Source of the DNA: Betaproteobacteria bacterium | GTDB taxonomy: Bacteria > Pseudomonadota > Gammaproteobacteria > Burkholderiales > Burkholderiaceae_C | Direction of reading: 5' to 3' | NCBI GenBank assembly: GCA_025356445.1 | Contig: JANXSZ010000007.1 | Span: 1 to 64,000 of the forward strand | DNA length: 64,000 nucleotides | Shown: piece after piece, positions 59,084 through 64,000 of the stretch | Position numbering within the stretch: position 1 is the stretch's first letter | Layout: each line of letters opens with the position of its first letter | The notes under the pieces: model-generated | Told to the model about the DNA's origin: nothing | Databases searched by the model: none | What the model saw: only the letters and a program-made list of their open reading frames with translations | Program-made: the position numbers and the translations under genes

Positions 59084-60076
59084 CTAAAACAACCGCTCGT
59101 CCACGTAGACAACATCACCATTGACTATGGGAGCGTTCAAATCTGGCGTGAGCACTTGGATTTTTTGGTTGGCATCCTTACGGTGAATGCGGATGCGGCG
59201 CAAGGAGCCTCGCTCAGTGACGCCACCGCTGATAGCCAGCACACGCATGACGTCCAGCTCAGCCTCCATCGGGTAAGCACCGGGCCTGCGCACCTCACCG
59301 TGAATATAGAAGACTTTTTGGGGTGCGACAAAGACCACATCGTCGTTTTTTAACTCGACATCCAAGTCTTCTTTGCCAGAGTCAATCAGCTGATCGAGAC
59401 GAATGGCAATTTCCTTGCGCTGGCTATCACCATTCATGGGGGTTCCGTCTGCGCCATTTCGCCTCAATAAGAATACAGTGCGATCGGCCTTGGGTGTCAG
59501 GCCACCAGCCGTTGCCAGCGCATCGAGCACAGTCAACTTACCCAAAATAGGAAAGCGCCCAGGCCGCAAGACCTCACCCAAAACCGAAATCATCTGGCTA
59601 CGCACCTGCCGCACCTGTACGGAAACCTCAGGATTTCGGAGGTATTCGCCATCTTTCAGACGTTGAGCGATCAATTTTTCGATCGCGGGAGGACTGAATC
59701 CACCAATTTTCAGCGTACCAATCAGCGGCAAGGTAACCTGCGCGTTGTCATTCACCGTGACTTCTGCCGACATGTCGGGCTGACCAAAAACAGTAATGAA
59801 GATTTGATCGCCGATGCCAACAGAAAGGCGGTCAAGGGGTATTGCAGAGACTGCTGTGCTTTTATCAGCGGTGTTGGTCACAACAGCCGGAAGGGTCAAC
59901 GCAGGAGAAACCACAGGCGCAGCTGACGGTAACGCGCGTGCAGGCTCCCACTGGTTATCCAATGGCAAACTGAGGGAACGTGGCTGTGGCTGAGCCTGCG
60001 CACAAGGCCATCCCAGCACCCCAATCAGGGCGACACACCGCAGGCAACATTGCACCCTAGAAGCGAATTCACTCAA
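59084..60076 (-). CDS. epsE: Polysaccharide export protein, Wza-like (EpsE)
   Basis: A 330-residue outer-membrane export component with signal peptide (CVALIGVLGWPCAQA). A Poly_export domain (about 88-170: RLSVGIGDQIFITVFGQPDMS, cited by VGIGDQIFITVFGQ) is followed by SLBB-type domains (about 172-325: ISVLGEVLRPGRFPILGK and FYIHGEVRRPGAYPMEAE). The start codon is TTG at 60076, supported by AGGA six bases before it; no in-frame ATG precedes the signal peptide. It is the first gene of the minus-strand eps operon. Confidence 0.9.
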   Translation of the reverse strand: MSEFASRVQCCLRCVALIGVLGWPCAQAQPQPRSLSLPLDNQWEPARALPSAAPVVSPALTLPAVVTNTADKSTAVSAIPLDRLSVGIGDQIFITVFGQPDMSAEVTVNDNAQVTLPLIGTLKIGGFSPPAIEKLIAQRLKDGEYLRNPEVSVQVRQVRSQMISVLGEVLRPGRFPILGKLTVLDALATAGGLTPKADRTVFLLRRNGADGTPMNGDSQRKEIAIRLDQLIDSGKEDLDVELKNDDVVFVAPQKVFYIHGEVRRPGAYPMEAELDVMRVLAISGGVTERGSLRRIRIHRKDANQKIQVLTPDLNAPIVNGDVVYVDERLF

Positions 60077-60182
60077 TTTTTATCCTGCTGTTTAAAAATG
60101 ACCATGGCATTCCTTGTACCTGCTTTGCGCTTATCGCATATTTCAACGGGTATACCTAAGTTCCGTTCCGTAGAGTTAAGCC

Positions 60183-60338
60183 ATGAAGGAAAATACAGGT
60201 TTACAGACCTCACGACCCCTTCAGGCGCTAAGCCTGCGCGGGTGTGGTGAATTAGACAACAAAAGTTTTGCGGCTGCCGTATACGACAGCAAAGATGCAC
60301 GCCTAAATTCACAGCTTGCCCGCTTTGTTGTCGCTTAA
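60183..60338 (+). CDS. Possible 51-residue small protein in the divergent eps promoter region
   Basis: An ATG-to-TAA frame of 51 codons in the gap 60077-60366. The predicted peptide is polar with an Ala-rich centre (NKSFAAAVYDSKDARL) and ends LARFVVA. There is no strong ribosome-binding site (GAG nine bases upstream), no signal peptide, and no family I recognise. It may be a chance frame inside a regulatory region. Confidence 0.25.
   Translation: MKENTGLQTSRPLQALSLRGCGELDNKSFAAAVYDSKDARLNSQLARFVVA
60273..60290. promoter_or_regulatory. Operator-like palindrome in the divergent eps region
   Basis: GCTGCCGTATACGACAGC is an 18-bp palindrome with one mismatched pair, centred 85 bp from the plus-strand start at 60367 and about 205 bp from epsE. 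It could bind a dimeric regulator. No regulator gene is near, so this is speculative. Confidence 0.3.
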
Positions 60339-60366
60339 GCTTAGGCTTGGTTGTATTGCCTTTTTA

Positions 60367-61551
60367 ATGTTCATGCGGGGGTGCGTGTTGTATTTATTTT
60401 GTAAGGCCAGGATCTCTTCATCGGCAGCGTCAGCCATAAGTTCGGTATTGCTGGCGGCGGTGTGTGCATTGCCGTTCTTTGCCATGGCGGCCAGTCCGGT
60501 CACCGATATACCCGACAGCAAACCTGTGCCGGGGTTGGAGGTGGATGCCAGTGAACTCAAACTGTTTTCTTTGAGCCAAACTTTGCTCCAAGACCCGCAA
60601 AACCCAGAACTTTTGCTCAAGAAAGGTGTTTTGCTGTTTGAGTTGGGCAAAACACAAGCTGCGTTTGAGATTTTTGAGTCGCTCAGAGTCACCTTCCCAA
60701 ACCATCCGGCGCCTTACGCAAATTTGGCATCGGTGTATGCCCGCTTAGGGCGGCTAGAAGAATCCCGCCAAATGCTGATGATCTCGGACGGATTGCAGGG
60801 CAACCGGTTCCAGACCCAACTCAGCCTAGCGTCGGTGAATTTGGGGTTGGCCTTGGCGGCCTTAGGCAAAGCCAATGACCTCAATCCAAACGATGTGGCA
60901 ACACAACGCAAACTTCGGTCGCTTGAAAAATACATCGCAGAATCCAATAAAGCACCATTTTCATCAGACGCGGATCCAGCGACAAAATTAGCAACAGGCG
61001 CCCGAAACACCAACCAGGAAAGCAACCAGCGGCTAAGCAAAGCAGCGAAAGTAAGGCAAGCAAGCAACCCTGGTCCTGTGCGAGATCGGTTGTCACTGAG
61101 CATGGCTGATACAGAGGACAGCCCCCCACCTTCACCGATCAATGTACCGGCTGTAGCTGTCGCTCGACCGCCACCGACTCTCAGCACCACGGTTGGCAGC
61201 AATGAAGATGCCAGAAAAGCACAAGTGCTCAAAGCGATTGCGGTTTGGGGCAAAGCATGGACTCAGCGGGCTTATGGCGATTACCTGGCAGGCTACAGCG
61301 CCAACTTTCAGCCCTCCGATGACACCACACGCGAGATGTGGACTGATCGAAAACGGGCGGTGATGGAAAAAGCAAAGTACATCAAAGTGGAGATTAAAGT
61401 CAGCAGCGTACAAGTCACAGGCAATACCGCCACGGTGAAACTGAGCCAACACTACCGCTCAGACAGGCATTCCGATTTTTCCCGCAAAGAACTCACTTTG
61501 GGCTTTGAAGAAGGAGGCTGGAAAATTTTGGCAGAAAAGCCAGTGAAGTAA
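60367..61551 (+). CDS. Exported TPR-like protein with Cds6/NTF2-like C-terminal domain
   Basis: A 394-residue exported protein with a hydrophobic signal (ISSVLLAAVCALPFFAMAAS). Residues about 70-170 carry TPR-like repeats (NPELLLKKGVLLFELGKTQA, YANLASVYARLGRLEESRQM). A Pro/Ser/Ala-rich linker (about 190-280) precedes a C-terminal Cds6-like, NTF2-fold domain (WGKAWTQRAYGDYLAGYS, ending ELTLGFEEGGWKILAEKP). Similar proteins occur with exopolysaccharide and L,D-transpeptidase systems, and it probably scaffolds envelope assembly. I start at ATG 60367; ATG 60373 is equally likely, and a TTG far upstream is not used. Confidence 0.8.
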   Translation: MFMRGCVLYLFCKARISSSAASAISSVLLAAVCALPFFAMAASPVTDIPDSKPVPGLEVDASELKLFSLSQTLLQDPQNPELLLKKGVLLFELGKTQAAFEIFESLRVTFPNHPAPYANLASVYARLGRLEESRQMLMISDGLQGNRFQTQLSLASVNLGLALAALGKANDLNPNDVATQRKLRSLEKYIAESNKAPFSSDADPATKLATGARNTNQESNQRLSKAAKVRQASNPGPVRDRLSLSMADTEDSPPPSPINVPAVAVARPPPTLSTTVGSNEDARKAQVLKAIAVWGKAWTQRAYGDYLAGYSANFQPSDDTTREMWTDRKRAVMEKAKYIKVEIKVSSVQVTGNTATVKLSQHYRSDRHSDFSRKELTLGFEEGGWKILAEKPVK

Positions 61552-61621
61552 CAAATACACCTGCGGCACACCTTTGCGTTTTACTTACACTTACTGACAT
61601 ACCTTCTCCATCTAAGCAACT

Positions 61622-62533
61622 ATGCAAGTTCCAGAATTCCAAGGCACCGCACAACGCATTGTTCCTCTCGTGATTATTTCCCCAGTACGGGATGAGTCTG
61701 CATTGATCGCCAAAACGTTGGACTCTATCGTTGCCCAAACGGTACGGCCCATGGAATGGGTCATCGTGGATGATGGCTCCAAAGATGACACTGCAGCCAT
61801 TGTGCAGGCCTATGCGGAGAAATATCCGTTCATCCGTCTGGTCAAAATCACAGACCGAGGTTTTCGCAAGCTGGGCGGTGGTGTGGTGGCCGCTTTCAAA
61901 TTTGGACTGACCCAAATTGCGTCCCCTAAGTATGAGTTCATTGCCAAGCTGGACGGTGACATGTCGTTTGGACCTTTGTACCTGGAAACGATGTTCAAGG
62001 CGTTTGACGCCAATCCCAAGCTTGCCGCAGTATCAGGCAAAGTGTTTCGGCCCAAAGACGGTGGTTTTGTTGAAGAATGGACGATTGACGAGCATGTAGC
62101 CGGTCAATTCAAACTGTACCGCTGGACCGCATTTTGTGACATTGACGGTTTTGTAGAAGAAGTGCTGTGGGACGGTATTGATGTGCATACAGCTCGCATG
62201 AAAGGTTGGCATACCATGAGTTTTGACGACCCGAATGCGAGGCTCATTCACCATCGTCTCATGGGCTCATCAGACAAAAACGTCTATAAAGGGCGACTGC
62301 GCTTGGGCAGGGGCATCTACTTTATGGGCTACCACCCTCTGTACGCTTTGGCATCCAGCATTTTTCGAATGCGTGAAAAGCCGTTCATCATTGGTGGAGT
62401 GCTTATTATTGTGGGTTATATCAAGGCCGCTGTTCAGCGGGTACCACGTTATGACAACCCAGAGTTCAGAGCCTACTTGCAAAACTGGCAACTGACAAAG
62501 CTGAAGGCACGCTTCAAAGGCGAAACACGCTAA
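61622..62533 (+). CDS. Glycosyltransferase family 2, membrane associated
   Basis: A 303-residue GT-A enzyme: VIISPVRDESALIAKTLDSI, WVIVDDGSKDDTAAIV and the DxD motif AKLDGDMSFG. The acceptor region has FCDIDGFVEEVLWDGIDVHT, cited by VEEVLWDGID. A hydrophobic stretch at about 253-275 (FIIGGVLIIVGYIKAAV) should attach it to the membrane. It lies 33 nt before the sugar-1-phosphate transferase gene on the same strand and probably adds the second or a later sugar of the repeat. Confidence 0.92.
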   Translation: MQVPEFQGTAQRIVPLVIISPVRDESALIAKTLDSIVAQTVRPMEWVIVDDGSKDDTAAIVQAYAEKYPFIRLVKITDRGFRKLGGGVVAAFKFGLTQIASPKYEFIAKLDGDMSFGPLYLETMFKAFDANPKLAAVSGKVFRPKDGGFVEEWTIDEHVAGQFKLYRWTAFCDIDGFVEEVLWDGIDVHTARMKGWHTMSFDDPNARLIHHRLMGSSDKNVYKGRLRLGRGIYFMGYHPLYALASSIFRMREKPFIIGGVLIIVGYIKAAVQRVPRYDNPEFRAYLQNWQLTKLKARFKGETR

Positions 62534-62566
62534 ACCACGCACCAGGTTTGCAGAGACAAAATTCGT

Positions 62567-63961
62567 ATGAAACAACCCACAGGATCAAGCCAAAGCGCAC
62601 AACAACATCTGTTGAGCTTATGTACAGGGTTGATCTTTGCTGCGGCTATTGCGCTTTCGCTGTTACTTCTTGTCGCGCTGTATGACAAGGCTCATGTTCA
62701 GGAATTCGCCAGTGCCATCTTCGTGAGCGCCCTGGCAGGGTTTGTGGTGTTTTCGCGGCTCGACTTGGTATCTTGGGCTGACCGGATTGACATTTTCACC
62801 AGTATTTTTACGCGATGGGCTGTGGTTTACCTGCTGGTCATTTTGAGCGGTTATTTTTCCATGTCGGGAGAACAGTTATCGCGTCTCGTCATGCTCTGGT
62901 GGCTCTTCGTCACACCTTTTGTACTGAGTCTCCTTGCGTTGGGCTTGCAGATGATTGCAATCCAGGTCTATTCAACGGGAAGCCGCAGACGCAAAGCTGT
63001 TTTCTTACGCTTCCATGAAGCCGCAGGAACGCTGGCAAAGCGCATGCAGTACGAACCATTGCTGGGTGTTGACCCCATTGGCTACTTTGATTCCGTTGCA
63101 CCCACGGACGATGACGCACCACCGCTACCGTGGTTAGGGAACATGACGGATGCGGTTCTTTATGTCAACAGCCACAAGGTAGATATCGTCTTTTTAGGCT
63201 TGGACATGGCTGAAAGTCCTGCGGTACGCGAACTGATGGAAGCGCTACAAGACTCCACTGTGTCGATTTACTTCATCCCTGACTCCAAGCTGTTTGGAGT
63301 GCCAGGCGTGCAGGTCACGGAAATGGTGGGTGTGCCACTGTTGGTGGTGGCTGAGACGCCGTTTTTAGGCCTCTCCCATGGACTCAAGCGGCTGACAGAT
63401 GTGGTCATTTCATCTATTTTGCTGATTGCGCTGGCACCCGTGCTGTGTGGTGTAGCGGTTGCGGTCAAAATATCTTCCCCAGGCCCGATCATGTTCAGAC
63501 AAAAACGCTACGGGGTTGGCGGCAAGGAAATTGACGTTTACAAGTTTCGCAGCATGCGCATGGCGGCACCTAGCGATCAGGTTAAACAAGCCACACAAAA
63601 TGATGACCGCATCACCCGGGTCGGTCGGTTTATCCGTAAAAGTTCACTGGATGAGCTGCCGCAATTTTTCAACGTACTCCAAGGCAGCATGAGCATCGTG
63701 GGGCCACGGCCCCACGCAGTTCAACACAACGAACTGTACCGAAAGCTGATCCCTGGTTATATGCTGCGGCATAAGGTCAAGCCCGGTATCACAGGCTGGG
63801 CGCAGGTCAACGGTCTGCGGGGAGAAACAGAAACCGTAGACAAAATGCGGCGACGCATTCAGTACGATTTGGTTTATATCAGCCACTGGTCGGTATCGTT
63901 TGACATTCGCATCATTTTGCGAACTGCGCTTTTGGTATTTCGGGACACCAACGCCTACTGA
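62567..63961 (+). CDS. Undecaprenyl-phosphate sugar phosphotransferase (WcaJ/EpsB-like)
   Basis: A 464-residue initiating transferase that links glucose-1-phosphate (or a similar sugar) to undecaprenyl phosphate. Four to five N-terminal helices (about 20-135) are followed by a CoA-binding-like domain (about 145-260) and a fifth hydrophobic segment plus catalytic domain (about 270-464). The latter has [61 protein letters not shown] and [18 protein letters not shown], cited here in short cores. It starts exopolysaccharide assembly. Length and order fit the WcaJ family. No gene follows before the window end (63962-64000). Confidence 0.95.
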   Translation: MKQPTGSSQSAQQHLLSLCTGLIFAAAIALSLLLLVALYDKAHVQEFASAIFVSALAGFVVFSRLDLVSWADRIDIFTSIFTRWAVVYLLVILSGYFSMSGEQLSRLVMLWWLFVTPFVLSLLALGLQMIAIQVYSTGSRRRKAVFLRFHEAAGTLAKRMQYEPLLGVDPIGYFDSVAPTDDDAPPLPWLGNMTDAVLYVNSHKVDIVFLGLDMAESPAVRELMEALQDSTVSIYFIPDSKLFGVPGVQVTEMVGVPLLVVAETPFLGLSHGLKRLTDVVISSILLIALAPVLCGVAVAVKISSPGPIMFRQKRYGVGGKEIDVYKFRSMRMAAPSDQVKQATQNDDRITRVGRFIRKSSLDELPQFFNVLQGSMSIVGPRPHAVQHNELYRKLIPGYMLRHKVKPGITGWAQVNGLRGETETVDKMRRRIQYDLVYISHWSVSFDIRIILRTALLVFRDTNAY

Positions 63962-64000
63962 ACTGACGTAACACCCCTAACAGGTTTAGGTTTGTATTAT

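Noticed and set aside
1-64000. CRISPR arrays, insertion sequences, prophage or integrase genes
   Set aside because: No regular spacer-repeat array, transposase, integrase or phage structural gene was seen on either strand.

Overview
The window looks like chromosomal DNA of a betaproteobacterium, most likely Burkholderiales and probably Comamonadaceae (Rhodoferax/Polaromonas-like). The reasons are the order pnp - quinone reductase - tpiA - secG - tRNA-Leu - nuoABCDEF, the type of nitrate-assimilation cluster, the EpsE/F/G/L exopolysaccharide genes, and a degenerate short palindromic repeat scattered inside genes. The genus is a guess. No CRISPR array, insertion sequence, prophage or rRNA gene was seen.

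Layout. 1-8.6 kb (minus strand): start of the complex I operon (nuoA-F, with nuoF cut by the window edge), a tRNA-Leu(GAG), secG, tpiA, a PIG3-type quinone reductase, pnp and rpsO. 8.7-16 kb: an aminotransferase, a small exported protein, an orphan amino-acid-type binding protein, an Hsp20, the ferrous iron operon feoA-feoB plus a Cys-rich small membrane protein, and tsaD. 16-34.4 kb (mostly plus strand): a complete nitrate/nitrite assimilation region. It holds a NasT-like ANTAR regulator, an NrtABC-type transporter, a NarK/NasA-type MFS carrier, a PP2C-kinase fusion on the minus strand, nirB, a secreted protein with two PilJ/NarX-like P-boxes, nirD, a Cys-ligated Mo nitrate reductase, a dimer-type chlorite dismutase, a DmsB-DmsC fusion, an unknown gene, ybiB and a siroheme-forming uroporphyrinogen methyltransferase. 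34.4-40.4 kb: a PHB-depolymerase-like esterase, a run of envelope lipoproteins (OmpA/DUF4398, DUF4398, BON, glycine zipper) with a transglutaminase, and a BaiN-type flavoprotein. 40.5-64 kb: a carrier protein - acyl-CoA dehydrogenase - DUF1839 - beta-mannosidase-like - double hydrolase operon, facing a long minus-strand exopolysaccharide operon (epsE, epsF, epsG, wzx, glycosyltransferase, wzy, glycosidase, epsL, deacetylase, acyltransferase). Beyond a divergent promoter region lie a Cds6-like protein, a glycosyltransferase and the initiating undecaprenyl-phosphate sugar transferase.

The most interesting part is the nitrate region. Both the nrt and nir operons start with a near-consensus sigma-54 promoter (TGGCAC-N5-TTGCT). 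Each is followed by two hairpins whose six-base loops have A at position 1 and G at position 4, the known ANTAR RNA target, and then a strong intrinsic terminator with a U-run just before the gene. A third sigma-54-like promoter precedes the MFS carrier. NtrC-like dyads (GCAC-N7-GTGC) lie about 110-115 bp upstream of two of the three promoters. The sequence therefore suggests dual control: nitrogen limitation through NtrC/sigma-54, and nitrate or nitrite through antitermination. The enzymes also suggest a route in which quinol, rather than NAD(P)H or ferredoxin, reduces a cytoplasmic nitrate reductase through a fused DmsBC anchor, with a chlorite dismutase in the same operon removing chlorite formed from chlorate.

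A second candidate system is the translationally coupled carrier-protein operon at 40.6-47.4 kb. Its parts resemble pieces of amino-acid:carrier-protein and exosortase-type loci, but no ligase or exosortase is in the window.
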